A stretch of 64,000 nt of DNA from Fibrella aquatilis (GCF_017353255.1 NZ_JAFMYU010000017.1:62001-126000), one strand, 5' to 3'. Shown: positions 43,195 through 51,599, counted from the stretch's first letter. A program made the numbers and translations. Notes: generated from the letters alone by a model not told the origin.

Positions 43195-43944
43195 ATGCTT
43201 CGTTACACCTTACTTTTCTTTATCTGCTGCGCTACCTTGTTGGCACACGCCCAAAACACGGAGGGGGTGGCGTTGTATTCGCGCAAGACCGACTACGCCA
43301 AATTGCTCACCAAGCTCACGTACCTGAGTCAGGAGCAAAAAGACCGCTATGCCAACACCTGGAAGAACGACGAAGACTGGAGCGAAAAAATGAAGCTCGT
43401 CTTCACGCCCACGGCCAGCCTATACAGCTTCGCCAGCGAATCGGGCGAAAGCCCCGACGGTAAATACACCTGGCGTAACAAAGACCTGTTCTTTTACCGG
43501 GAATATGACAAAGAACAGGTGGTTGACGTAGAAGAAATGCTGGGCAAAACCTATGTGGTAGAAGATACATTGCGCCTGCCAAAATGGAAGATCGGCAACC
43601 AGGTTCGTGAAATCCTGGGCCATATGTGCCTGGTAGCCACCACCTTCGACCCCGTTAAACAGCATAACATCAAGGCGTGGTTTGCGCAGGACATTCCGGT
43701 GCCGGCGGGACCAGAAAAATACGCCGGCCTGCCCGGCCTGATCCTGGAACTCGACGTCGACGAGGGCATCATCATCCTGGAAGCCACCAACGTTTCCTTC
43801 AAACCCGTAGCCGCCGACCTGAAGGTGCCCAAGACGAAAAAGGCCAAAAAAGTGGATGAGAAGGGCTATGCAGCGCTCATCAAAAACCACATCGCCGAAC
43901 AAATGAAGGAGCAGCAAAACCCGTATTGGACGATCCGGTATTGA
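43195..43944 (+). CDS. GLPGLI family protein
   Basis: A 249-residue exported protein with a signal peptide (MLRYTLLFFICCATLLAHA, cleavage before QNTE). The literal motif GLPGLI is present at residues 178-183, preceded by the IPVPAGPEKYA segment that is also typical, and followed by LELD. The family is found only in Bacteroidota and commonly follows an outer-membrane barrel, as in this operon (39-base gap). Function is unknown; a periplasmic or outer-membrane partner role is inferred. Confidence 0.92.
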   Translation: MLRYTLLFFICCATLLAHAQNTEGVALYSRKTDYAKLLTKLTYLSQEQKDRYANTWKNDEDWSEKMKLVFTPTASLYSFASESGESPDGKYTWRNKDLFFYREYDKEQVVDVEEMLGKTYVVEDTLRLPKWKIGNQVREILGHMCLVATTFDPVKQHNIKAWFAQDIPVPAGPEKYAGLPGLILELDVDEGIIILEATNVSFKPVAADLKVPKTKKAKKVDEKGYAALIKNHIAEQMKEQQNPYWTIRY

Positions 43945-43949
43945 GGAAT

Positions 43950-44070
43950 AGTTCAAAGTCCAAGGTCTAAGGTCTAAAGCAGTCCGCCGCTGCGGTTGCT
44001 TCGCGCACTACCCATCTGGTGTGCGAAGCAACCGCAGCAGCGGACCGCTTTAGACCTTAGACTTTGAACT
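43950..44070. repeat. Stop-to-start intergenic inverted repeat L (~50 bp, one arm duplication)
   Basis: The 3' arm (44021-44070) is the reverse complement of 43950-44008 apart from a seven-base tandem copy of GGTCTAA, a CG insertion near the loop and three single-base differences. The outer word is AAGTCTAAGGTCTAAAG and the inner part GCGGTTGCTTCGC. It lies between the GLPGLI stop and the GH13 gene, and a -7 box abuts its 3' end. Confidence 0.9.
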
Positions 44071-44078
44071 TATCTTTG
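44071..44078 (+). promoter_or_regulatory. -7 box TATCTTTG abutting repeat L
   Basis: An exact TAnnTTTG match starting at the base after the hairpin, seven bases before the GH13 ATG. Initiation from it would give a leaderless or nearly leaderless transcript. No -33 TTG is obvious; the -33 position would fall inside the hairpin's 3' arm. Confidence 0.55.
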
Positions 44079-44085
44079 CGACCTC

Positions 44086-45822
44086 ATGGCTTCGCACAAA
44101 CTGATTATTTACCAACTCCTGCCGCGTCTTTTTGGCAACACCAATACCACCAACCGCATCTGGGGAACGCTGGCCGACAACGGGTCGGGGAAGCTGGCCG
44201 ACGTGAACGACGCGGCCCTGGAGAGCATCAAAACCCTGGGTAGTACCCACGTCTGGTATACGGGCCTGCCCGAACACGCCACCATGACCGACTACGCGGC
44301 GCAGGGCATCCGGCCCGACGACCCCGCCGTGGTGAAAGGCCGCGCCGGGTCGCCCTACGCGGTGAAAGATTATTACGACGTTGACCCCGATTTGGCCGTT
44401 TCAGTGCCCAACCGGATGGCCGAGTTTGATGCACTAGTGGCCCGAACCCACGCCCACGGCCTGAAGGTGATCATCGACTTTGTGCCTAACCACGTAGCCC
44501 GGCAGTACCAGTCCGACACCAAACCGGCAGCGGTAGAAGACCTGGGCGAAGGTGACGACGTGCGGCAGGCGTTTTCCCCGAAAAACAACTTTTATTACTT
44601 ACCCGGCACCCGGTTTGTAGCCCCGTTTGTGCCCGGCAGCGTTGACGCCCACACGCCACTTACGAACTCGGCCCCGCCCATTCAGGAAATGCCCACCCGA
44701 GTCACAGGTTCCGGCTCCATTACCGAAGCGCCCCACATCGACGACTGGTACGAGACCATCAAGCTCAACTACGGCTATAACGTTTTCGACGGTACGCTGC
44801 ACGTGGGTTCGCTGGATTCGGCTGACCGACCCGATACCTGGTACAAGATGCGCGATATCCTTTTGTTTTGGGCCGGAAAAGGCGTCGATGGGTTCCGGTG
44901 CGACATGGCCCACCTGGTGCCGGTGGCATTTTGGCAATGGGTCACGGCTATTGTGCGGGCCACCTATCCCGACGTTATTTTCATTGCCGAAATCTATGAC
45001 CCCGGCCTCTACCGGACGTACATTTTCGAGGGTGGGTTTGATTACCTCTACGACAAAGTGGGTCTCTACGACGCCCTGCGCCGCCTGACCGAAGGCCACG
45101 GGTCGTGTTATGACCTCACCCATGTCTGGCAAAACGAGTCGGGCGATTTTGCCGAACACATGCTCCGTTTCCTGGAAACCCACGACGAGCAGCGCATTGC
45201 GTCGTCCTTTTTTGCCACCGATCCCCGGCGGGCCATACCGGCCATGGTCATCACCGCCACCATGCATACGGGGCCGTATCTGCTCTATTTCGGGCAGGAG
45301 TTGGGCGTGCGGGGCGAAGATGCTGAAGGGTTCAGCGGTCACGACGGGCGCACCACCATCTTCGACTACTGGGGCCTCACCGACTGGCAGGGCTACCTCA
45401 ACAGCCACCAGTATGACGGGGCGGGCCTCACTCCCGTGCAACGCGAGTTGCGGGCCGTGTACGAAAAACTGGGCACACTGGTAAAGCAATCTGAGGCCAT
45501 TCGGACTGGTAGCTTCTATGATTTGCAATGGGCCAATCAGCACACGCCAGGCTACAACATGCACCTGACTTACAGTTATCTACGCTATACCGAACACCAG
45601 AAGCTGCTGATCGTATGTAACTTCGACCCTCATAATACCTTGTCGGCCAGTGTGGTTATTCCTGAACACGCGTTGCTGTTGATGGGCCAAACCGTAGGGA
45701 TTTCCCTGCGCGGCGTCGATCTGTTTATGACCTCCGAGGTCGTTACGGCCAGTGGCAACGCCGGTTTCCGGGTAGACATCCCGCCGTTCGGTGTACGCGT
45801 ATATCAGCTCGACGTTAGTTAG
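44086..45822 (+). CDS. GH13 alpha-amylase family enzyme
   Basis: A 578-residue TIM-barrel glycosidase without a signal peptide, so cytoplasmic. GH13 region II gives nucleophile Asp273 (GFRCDMAH), region III gives acid/base Glu302 (FIAEIYDPG), and Asp367 in LETHDEQR is the region IV aspartate. KVIIDFVPNHVARQY is region I. The C-terminal ~90 residues form a beta domain. It should act on alpha-glucans such as maltodextrin; the exact reaction (hydrolysis or transfer) cannot be told. It stands alone behind a -7 box. Confidence 0.9.
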   Translation: MASHKLIIYQLLPRLFGNTNTTNRIWGTLADNGSGKLADVNDAALESIKTLGSTHVWYTGLPEHATMTDYAAQGIRPDDPAVVKGRAGSPYAVKDYYDVDPDLAVSVPNRMAEFDALVARTHAHGLKVIIDFVPNHVARQYQSDTKPAAVEDLGEGDDVRQAFSPKNNFYYLPGTRFVAPFVPGSVDAHTPLTNSAPPIQEMPTRVTGSGSITEAPHIDDWYETIKLNYGYNVFDGTLHVGSLDSADRPDTWYKMRDILLFWAGKGVDGFRCDMAHLVPVAFWQWVTAIVRATYPDVIFIAEIYDPGLYRTYIFEGGFDYLYDKVGLYDALRRLTEGHGSCYDLTHVWQNESGDFAEHMLRFLETHDEQRIASSFFATDPRRAIPAMVITATMHTGPYLLYFGQELGVRGEDAEGFSGHDGRTTIFDYWGLTDWQGYLNSHQYDGAGLTPVQRELRAVYEKLGTLVKQSEAIRTGSFYDLQWANQHTPGYNMHLTYSYLRYTEHQKLLIVCNFDPHNTLSASVVIPEHALLLMGQTVGISLRGVDLFMTSEVVTASGNAGFRVDIPPFGVRVYQLDVS

Positions 45823-45872
45823 GTTATTGGTTTTTGAAGGTGTCTTTTGCCCACTACCACCGTCTGATACGT

Positions 45873-46763
45873 ATGCATGCACGTTTCCTTAGCCTCATTT
45901 TAGTCGTTGCCCACTACGCTGTGGTGGCGCAAACTACCGACGAGTTAAAGTATGTGACCATTGTGCCGGGCAAAACCGTGGCCGAAACCGCCGTGCGCAC
46001 CGGCGAATCGTTGCTGGGCCGTCCCTACGTACATTACACGCTGGAAGGCAACCCCACCGAGCAACTAGTGGTGAACCTTCAGCAGTTCGACTGCACCACG
46101 TTTATTGAAACCACCCTGGCCCTGGCCCTCACCGACCAGGAACTGGTAGCCAGCTACAGCCCCGTTCAGGCCGAACCCATTTTCCGGAAATACCTGACCA
46201 AAATTCGCTACCGCAATGGTCAGATAGACGGCTATGCCAGCCGGTTGCACTACCTATCTGACTGGCTCCGCGACAATGAACGCAAAGGGCTGTTGCAGGA
46301 TGTCACCCGCGAGATTGGAGGCGTGCAGGTGCAGAAGGCTGTGAATTATATGACCGCCGCCGTGCATAAATACCCCCACCTGAACGACCCGGCGGTGTTC
46401 AAGCAGATCACGCAGGTGCAGACCGACATCAGTCAGCAACCGTTCTGGTTTATCCGGAAAGATCAGTTCCGGGCCATCGAACCCAAATTGCACGAAGGTG
46501 ATATTGTGCTGCTGACCGCCGCCCGCCCCGGCCTCGATACCCGCCACGTGGGCTATGCTACCTGGCGCAACGGCCGGGTGTATTTACTCCACGCCTCGTC
46601 TGATCACCACAAAGTAGTGATCACCCCCACCCCACTGGCCGATTACCTGCTGAGCAACAAACGGCTGTCGGGCGTTCGGGTGGCGCGCATCCGGTCGGTG
46701 GTGAGCAAGGTGGCGTGCCAGCCCAAGAAATCCCGGCTGATGAGTTTGCTGGTGAAGCAGTAG
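45873..46763 (+). CDS. DUF1460 family NlpC/P60-like amidase
   Basis: A 296-residue exported protein. The ATG at 45873 gives a signal peptide (MHARFLSLILVVAHYAVVA, cleavage before QTTD) and is preferred to an upstream TTG. Cys74 in QQFDCTTFIE and the histidine of RHVGYATW match the DUF1460 catalytic pair, known from structural work on Bacteroidota proteins to be N-acetylmuramoyl-L-alanine amidase-like. It probably cuts peptidoglycan peptides in the periplasm. It follows the GH13 gene by 50 bases. Confidence 0.85.
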   Translation: MHARFLSLILVVAHYAVVAQTTDELKYVTIVPGKTVAETAVRTGESLLGRPYVHYTLEGNPTEQLVVNLQQFDCTTFIETTLALALTDQELVASYSPVQAEPIFRKYLTKIRYRNGQIDGYASRLHYLSDWLRDNERKGLLQDVTREIGGVQVQKAVNYMTAAVHKYPHLNDPAVFKQITQVQTDISQQPFWFIRKDQFRAIEPKLHEGDIVLLTAARPGLDTRHVGYATWRNGRVYLLHASSDHHKVVITPTPLADYLLSNKRLSGVRVARIRSVVSKVACQPKKSRLMSLLVKQ

Positions 46764-46800
46764 AGGTGCATCAAAGCACCTGCCATTGCCGACGATGGCA
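46764..46800. repeat. Two adjacent short hairpins after DUF1460
   Basis: AGGTGC/GCACCT (46764-46781) and TGCCAT/ATGGCA (46781-46800) follow the stop codon directly, without a T-tract. The remaining 180 bases to 46979 are AT-rich and hold no gene I can support. Confidence 0.4.
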
Positions 46801-46979
46801 AACAGATTATAAGTAAAACTGAAAATTTCTGGATAACTATTTCTATTGAGCGGTTACTACAGGGTTAACAACCTCTTAGAGTAATGTTGCCTTACTGAAC
46901 TATCTCGCCATTTTTACTAGGGAATCGTACCGAAATAGATGATTGTCCTTTTATATTGGTAGCCTAACTTTCCTACAAG

Positions 46980-47198
46980 ATGACTCCAAGGATGCTCAAC
47001 GTCGGCTTTATCGACCGTCTTATTCGCGGATTACTGGCCATTGATCTACTGGCGCTTTGCCTGGCCTCGTTTATTCAAGGCTCGGTAGTTGGGCTGGCGC
47101 TTATGCTGGCTGCCTACGCCGCCTATTCGGGACTAACAGGCAACTGTCCCGTCTACGCCATGCTGGGACTGAACACCCGCCAACGCACCGAACCCTAG
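46980..47198 (+). CDS. DUF2892 (YgaP-like) small membrane protein
   Basis: A 72-residue protein with two predicted helices. The order NVGFIDRLIRG, hydrophobic segments, then GNCPVYAMLGLNT matches DUF2892, in which a Cys-Pro precedes the second conserved loop. Some homologues are fused to a rhodanese domain; this one is free-standing. Met1 or Met4 could be the start. Function is unknown. Confidence 0.85.
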   Translation: MTPRMLNVGFIDRLIRGLLAIDLLALCLASFIQGSVVGLALMLAAYAAYSGLTGNCPVYAMLGLNTRQRTEP

Positions 47199-47206
47199 TA
47201 CCTTTG
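47199..47206 (+). promoter_or_regulatory. Candidate -7 box TACCTTTG directly after the DUF2892 stop
   Basis: An exact TAnnTTTG match that begins at the base after the stop codon and is followed 26 bases later by a strong terminator. It would drive only a short RNA of about 50 bases. It may be fortuitous. Confidence 0.35.
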
Positions 47207-47224
47207 GCCCTTAAAAAGCCCCCA

Positions 47225-47262
47225 AAAGCGCCCCGTTTATCGACCATAAGCGGGGCGCTTTC
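47225..47262 (+). terminator. Rho-independent terminator
   Basis: A 16-bp stem AAAGCGCCCCGTTTAT (47225-47240) with 47246-47261, one G-T pair and a five-base loop. The T-tract is short (TTTC). It ends the DUF2892 transcript. Confidence 0.8.
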
Positions 47263-47275
47263 GCGTAGAAGGCCC

Positions 47276-47283
47276 TATCTTTG
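47276..47283 (+). promoter_or_regulatory. -7 box TATCTTTG of the proline-rich protein gene
   Basis: An exact TAnnTTTG match, 25 bases before the ATG at 47308 and just after the terminator. A TTG start that overlaps it (47281) is rejected. Confidence 0.6.
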
Positions 47284-47307
47284 GCTTTACACCCCGCCTA
47301 CCACCGT

Positions 47308-48075
47308 ATGTCTGCCAAGGCTTTTTACCAGACGTTTTATCAGACCGAACAACTCTTCCGCCGCGCCGATGAAGCCCTGACGTTTCCGGCCCGCTACGAC
47401 ACCCCCCACGAGTTACTTAGCCCCCCGGCATTTGATGAAACAACAGTCATTGATACAGAAGTTATTGATAGTGAACCTATTATTATCACCATCAACGACC
47501 CTGTACTTCCCGCTGCTCCGGTGACCGTACAGGCCCCAGTACCCACAGAACCCATAACTACTCCGCCCATACCGGCCGAGCAGCCCGTTGTTATGGTTGC
47601 CCCGCCCCCTACCGAGCCTGCATCAGTTCCTGCACCACAACCAGTAGTAGCACCGCCGGTCAGTTCACCGACCGATACCAAACCGCCCGTTTCGCGCAAA
47701 CCGGCTTCACCACAGATCGGCCAGAAAGTGCTTATTCTGGTCGATGATGAGTTGCTGCCCAGCGACTTACTGTTTCTCGAAAAAATTCTCAAAGCGGTCC
47801 ATCTCGATATTGAGGGGGTCGATCTGCTGAATGTGCATGGTACCAGCAACGTCAATTTTCAGGAACTGCTGTCGGGCAAATACATTCACCATTTTTTCAC
47901 GTTTGGCGTACCCTTCAGCCGCATCAACCTCGACATTCTGATGGACCGGTATCAGCCCGTCCGATTCGATGGCATCACCTTCCTGATGGCCGACCCACTG
48001 CCCGCTATCGAGACCGACGTAGCCCTGAAAAAAAAGCTCTGGGAAGCATTGAAGAAGATTTTCCTCTGGCGATAG
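47308..48075 (+). CDS. Proline-rich linker protein with conserved C-terminal domain, unknown function
   Basis: A 255-residue cytoplasmic protein. Residues 1-35 contain a helical FYQTFYQTEQLFRR stretch, then a ~110-residue linker rich in Pro, Val, Thr and Ala, then a compact domain of ~115 residues beginning KVLILVDDELLPSDL. Its end (LPAIETDVALKKKLWEALK) faintly recalls the last helix of DNA polymerase III psi subunits (HolD). That comparison is weak and only a suggestion. Long flexible linker plus short N-terminal helix would suit a tethering role. Confidence 0.55.
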   Translation: MSAKAFYQTFYQTEQLFRRADEALTFPARYDTPHELLSPPAFDETTVIDTEVIDSEPIIITINDPVLPAAPVTVQAPVPTEPITTPPIPAEQPVVMVAPPPTEPASVPAPQPVVAPPVSSPTDTKPPVSRKPASPQIGQKVLILVDDELLPSDLLFLEKILKAVHLDIEGVDLLNVHGTSNVNFQELLSGKYIHHFFTFGVPFSRINLDILMDRYQPVRFDGITFLMADPLPAIETDVALKKKLWEALKKIFLWR

Positions 48076-48084
48076 AAAAAGGGG

Positions 48085-48177
48085 GTTTGATTGTTTGTTG
48101 GTGTTTTGACTGGCGAAGCCACAACCAAACCCACAAACAACCAAACAGCTAAACCCCAAACAACCAAACAATCAAAC
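48085..48177. repeat. Stop-to-start intergenic inverted repeat M (13 bp, word repeats)
   Basis: GTTTGATTGTTTG (48085-48097) pairs perfectly with 48165-48177. Between them are more copies of the words AACCAAAC and CAAACAACC. The 5' arm has no C at all. It ends ten bases before the APC gene start. Confidence 0.75.
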
Positions 48178-48187
48178 AGCCAATCCG

Positions 48188-49501
48188 TTGACGAACCCTC
48201 CCTTACGCCGTGTATTGACCACCGTTCAGCTTTGGGGCATTGCGGTGGGGCTGGTTATCTCTGGCGAGTATTTTGGCTGGAACTACGGCTGGCAGGTAGC
48301 GGGTACCCTGGGATTTGGCGTAGCTACTGCCATTGTCACGGTATTTTACGTCGCGTTTGTATTCAGCTATACCGAACTCACTACGGCCATTCCTGACGCG
48401 GGCGGGCCGTTTGCTTATGCCTACCGCGCTTTTGGCCCAACGGGGGGCTTCCTGGCAGGCTACGCTACCCTGGTCGATTTTTTACTGGCACCACCAGCCA
48501 TTGCGGCGGCGTTGGGAGCCTACGCCCATTTTCTTAATCCAGCCCTGTCGCCACTTTGGGTGGGGGTTATTTCGTACTCGGTCTTTGTGGGCATTAACAT
48601 GCTGGGTGTACGCGATTCGGCCAATTTTTCGCTTATCGTAACCATCCTGGCCGTGGTTGAACTGCTGGTGTTTATGGGGCTGGTAGCCCCGGCTTTTAAG
48701 TTCGACAATGTGGTGGCACATACCGAGCAGTTTAAGTGGACGAGTGTGTTTGCCGCCCTACCGTTTGCCATCTGGCTCTACCTGGCTATCGAGGGCGTGG
48801 CCATGGTGGCCGAAGAAGTAAAAGATCCCCGCCGCACCATACCCCGCGCCTACCTGCTCAGCATCGGCACGCTGGTACTGCTGGCCGTGGGCACCATGCT
48901 CCTTTGCGCCGGGGCCGGCGACTGGCGCCGCCTCGCCACCATCGACTACCCCCTCCCCGAAACCCTAGCTATGGTATTGGGGCACAACAGCGTCTGGACT
49001 AGGCTGTTTGCCAGCATTGGCTTGTTTGGGCTGGTGGCATCGTTCCACTGCAACACGCTGGGCTATTCACGGCAGATCTACGTACTGGCCCGCAACGGCT
49101 ATCTTCCCGCTTTTCTGGCCCAGGTAAACGAACGATTCCGCACGCCCCACTGGGCCTTGGTTGTGGGGGGTGGCATTGGCCTAGTGGCCCTTTTTTCGGG
49201 CAGCACCGACCAGATCATCGTGCTGTCGGCACTGGGGGCCATTGTCATGTACGGCATCAGTTTAGTTAGTCTGCTGGCCTTACGGCGGCGAGAACCAACC
49301 CTTGAACGGCCCTTTAAAACGCCATTTTATCCCTTTTTGCCCCTGCTGGCCCTGTTTCTGTCCTTAATTTGCTTACTTGCCATCGTCTACTTTAACCCCC
49401 GGCTAAGTGCGCTGTTTCTGGGTCTTGGCGGCCTGTCATTACTGGTCTTTCGACTGGTTGGCCGCCGTGCCGTTCCAGTTAAGCTCAACATGCTTGATTA
49501 G
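48188..49501 (+). CDS. APC-family amino acid/amine permease (ethanolamine permease-like)
   Basis: A 437-residue inner-membrane transporter with about 12 helices. The GEYFGWNYGW segment and the YTELTTAIPDAGGPFAYAYRA stretch resemble the ethanolamine permease (EAT) branch of APC transporters. The start is TTG at 48188, or possibly GTG at 48212; no ATG is available upstream of the first helix. The substrate is inferred from the subfamily only; there are no eut genes here. It is probably co-transcribed with the coiled-coil genes that follow by three bases. Confidence 0.85.
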   Translation: MTNPPLRRVLTTVQLWGIAVGLVISGEYFGWNYGWQVAGTLGFGVATAIVTVFYVAFVFSYTELTTAIPDAGGPFAYAYRAFGPTGGFLAGYATLVDFLLAPPAIAAALGAYAHFLNPALSPLWVGVISYSVFVGINMLGVRDSANFSLIVTILAVVELLVFMGLVAPAFKFDNVVAHTEQFKWTSVFAALPFAIWLYLAIEGVAMVAEEVKDPRRTIPRAYLLSIGTLVLLAVGTMLLCAGAGDWRRLATIDYPLPETLAMVLGHNSVWTRLFASIGLFGLVASFHCNTLGYSRQIYVLARNGYLPAFLAQVNERFRTPHWALVVGGGIGLVALFSGSTDQIIVLSALGAIVMYGISLVSLLALRRREPTLERPFKTPFYPFLPLLALFLSLICLLAIVYFNPRLSALFLGLGGLSLLVFRLVGRRAVPVKLNMLD

Positions 49502-49504
49502 GCA

Positions 49505-50215
49505 ATGACCACCAAAACACCCGCCACCGCCCCCCTGCCCGACTGGCTTGCCGATGAGGCTAGTTTGGCTGATGAAGCTGTGTTGTTTGGTCTATCCGAA
49601 GCGCGACCTGATGAACGCCTGGCCCAGATCAGGCTGGCCTTTTTGGAACGTACGGTGCTGGTGGAAAAGCAAATTGAGCAGGCGCAGGAGCACGTGAGTG
49701 ATTTGAACGCCGTCATTGACGCCGCTCAGACGGACCTGAATGCGCTGCAAACACTACAGCTAACGGGCCAAAAACGCCTGTTTTCTCTTGCCGGACAGCG
49801 ATTGCTAATCAGGTTTGGCCTGTCGCTGGTGGGGTGTGCAGCGGTGATTTTTAGTACCAATCAGTTACTACCAACGCCATTTGCGAGTGTGCTGCTGGGC
49901 GGATTAGTAGGCCTGGGGGGCATCGGTGCGGCCTTGATTCGGTATGCGGCCGACGGGCGGGCCAGACTCAATCAGCAACAGGCCGACCGGCTGATCCAAG
50001 AGCAGCGACTGGCAAAAACGGAGAGTAAACTAGTTGATTATCAACAAACTAAGCAACAATTAATTGCCGACTTGTACCAGTATGAAGCCATTCGCGATGC
50101 ACAGCATGCCCACCGCGACCGGCTGATACGCCTCTTCGAGAGCGAGTTCGACCTGGCCCGCAGTCTCCGCTACAGCCTCAACCCCAACGACTACCGCTAT
50201 TCAGAGGGAATTTGA
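49505..50215 (+). CDS. Coiled-coil membrane protein of unknown function (first of pair)
   Basis: A 236-residue protein. A predicted coiled coil (about 40-90) leads into two adjacent membrane helices (about 97-145), then a second coiled coil (about 150-220), rich in Gln, Arg and Leu. The two ends are probably on the same side of the membrane. I do not recognise a domain. The gene starts three bases after the APC stop. The next gene encodes a protein of the same architecture, so they may form a hetero-oligomeric complex. Confidence 0.65.
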   Translation: MTTKTPATAPLPDWLADEASLADEAVLFGLSEARPDERLAQIRLAFLERTVLVEKQIEQAQEHVSDLNAVIDAAQTDLNALQTLQLTGQKRLFSLAGQRLLIRFGLSLVGCAAVIFSTNQLLPTPFASVLLGGLVGLGGIGAALIRYAADGRARLNQQQADRLIQEQRLAKTESKLVDYQQTKQQLIADLYQYEAIRDAQHAHRDRLIRLFESEFDLARSLRYSLNPNDYRYSEGI

Positions 50216-50301
50216 CGTTAAGGTTTAAAGTCTAATGTCCAAAGTCCAATGTTTCTCCCTTCCTCCCTCCTCCTTTCCTCCCCTCCTCCTCCCTACCCCC
50301 C
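50216..50301. repeat. Single-arm element N and polypyrimidine tract
   Basis: After the stop come the words AAAGTCTAATGTCCAAAG, as in repeat L, without an inverted partner, then about 45 bases almost only of C and T before the next ATG. It looks like a family member whose 3' arm has been lost or replaced. Confidence 0.6.
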
Positions 50302-51585
50302 ATGTCCGACTATTTGCATGGCTACGACAGTGGCCGCGAGGGTTCGCCCCGCGATTCATTTGAAAGTATGGTGTCGAGTCAGGAACATGAGGTGTTTTTG
50401 ACGAAACAAATTACTAGGCGCGAAGCCGACATCGTCCTGCTAGACAGTCAGCTTGAGCAGACCCTGGCCCAACAGGTCGTTCTTCAGGAGCAACTCATGT
50501 CGGTTGCTGCCGCCCGCTCGGCGGGGCAGGTGCGGGTAGACCAACTGCGGAAGCAACAGTTTGACAATCAGACAGAACAGGCGCAGTTAGTGGCGCGGAG
50601 GCTGGCCCTTACGGCGGAATATTCGCTGCTGAGCGGGTTGTTTTTCTTCGTAGCGGGACTGTCGTTTTTGCTCGGCGACCTGGTAATCTCGCACGAGATT
50701 GTGGCCTACGCACTCAATATCCGCGACAACCTGGAGGCCTGGGCGTTTGCGGCGGGGCTGGCGATGGTGACGGTGCTGCTGAAACCCACCTACGACCGCC
50801 TGATTGAGCGCCCCTACCAAACCGACCCGGTGCGGTATGGAGGGCGATATAGTCGTTTCAAAATCTTATTGGCCGTTTTTGCGCTCATCACGCTCATGGT
50901 ACTTGGCTGGTTTCGTTACGAAGCCTACCGCACCGATCAGCTCAAGGCGGCCATCAACCGCAGCATCCGGCAGTTGCAACAAAATACCCTGCCTACCGAC
51001 GACCCCGCCGCCACGGTAGTCGACCCGGCGGTGCTGGCTAAGATTGAACAGCAACTGGCGCAGTCGGGTGAGCTAAACGTGGCGTTGGTAGGTAGCCCCT
51101 GGGCCATGCTGTCGTTTGTACTGAGCGGGCTACTGTTTGCACTGGCAGGTGCCGTTTGCCTGGGCATCGGCCTGCCCGTTTTGGCCGTTTTCTGGACGCG
51201 CTGGCTGCAGATAGACCGGCGGCGGGGCGTGTTGCGACGGCGGGAACGGGCGTTACTACGCGTGTTGACACCATTGGAAGAAGCTCATAATGAGCGAAAT
51301 ACGCACCACCAGGCGCTAACTGAGCAACTAGGTCAACTGCCCAATTTAACTGAACTTCGGCAACATCGTCAGGAACTGGTTTTGTTCATAGAAACCCTGG
51401 GCAATGAACTCCGCCTCGCCATCACCGACCGGCGCATTGCGCAGTATACCGATGGGTATGCCAAAGGCGAAGCCGACCGCGACTCAACGCCTAGTCGTAA
51501 TGAAGCTAACCCGCTGATGCCCCGCCCGCACCAAGCCATCCGGCAGTTGATCCGGCAGCGGCTCGATGGGCCAAATGATCAGTAA
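50302..51585 (+). CDS. Coiled-coil membrane protein of unknown function (second of pair)
   Basis: A 427-residue protein. A long N-terminal coiled coil (about 30-110) is followed by hydrophobic segments around 112-165, 193-215 and 270-305, and a C-terminal coiled coil (about 305-375). The layout of coil, membrane helices and coil matches the preceding protein but is about twice as long. The C-terminus is basic and Pro-rich (PRPHQAIRQLIRQR). No known domain was recognised; function may involve membrane-bound scaffolding. That is inference from architecture. Confidence 0.65.
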   Translation: MSDYLHGYDSGREGSPRDSFESMVSSQEHEVFLTKQITRREADIVLLDSQLEQTLAQQVVLQEQLMSVAAARSAGQVRVDQLRKQQFDNQTEQAQLVARRLALTAEYSLLSGLFFFVAGLSFLLGDLVISHEIVAYALNIRDNLEAWAFAAGLAMVTVLLKPTYDRLIERPYQTDPVRYGGRYSRFKILLAVFALITLMVLGWFRYEAYRTDQLKAAINRSIRQLQQNTLPTDDPAATVVDPAVLAKIEQQLAQSGELNVALVGSPWAMLSFVLSGLLFALAGAVCLGIGLPVLAVFWTRWLQIDRRRGVLRRRERALLRVLTPLEEAHNERNTHHQALTEQLGQLPNLTELRQHRQELVLFIETLGNELRLAITDRRIAQYTDGYAKGEADRDSTPSRNEANPLMPRPHQAIRQLIRQRLDGPNDQ

Positions 51586-51586
51586 A

Positions 51587-51599
51587 TTGTAAATTACAA
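51587..51599. repeat. Short AT palindrome TTGTAAATTACAA
   Basis: Six-base arms around one base, just after the second coiled-coil gene, in the AT-rich 180-base gap before the nuclease gene. It may be a regulator site; no -7 box matches exactly. Confidence 0.3.

Noticed and set aside
44599-45564. 321-residue open frame on the minus strand
   Set aside because: Antisense to GH13 with its catalytic motifs; composition-driven shadow.
47281-47307. TTG start nine codons upstream of the proline-rich protein
   Set aside because: The TTG lies inside the -7 box TATCTTTG, so it cannot be in the transcript from that promoter.
8283-48177. Intergenic hairpins as ordinary Rho-independent terminators
   Set aside because: They lack T-tracts, arms are far longer than typical, and many lie between genes of one operon such as CysH-CysD-CysN. 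True terminators in the window (1522, 40142) look different.
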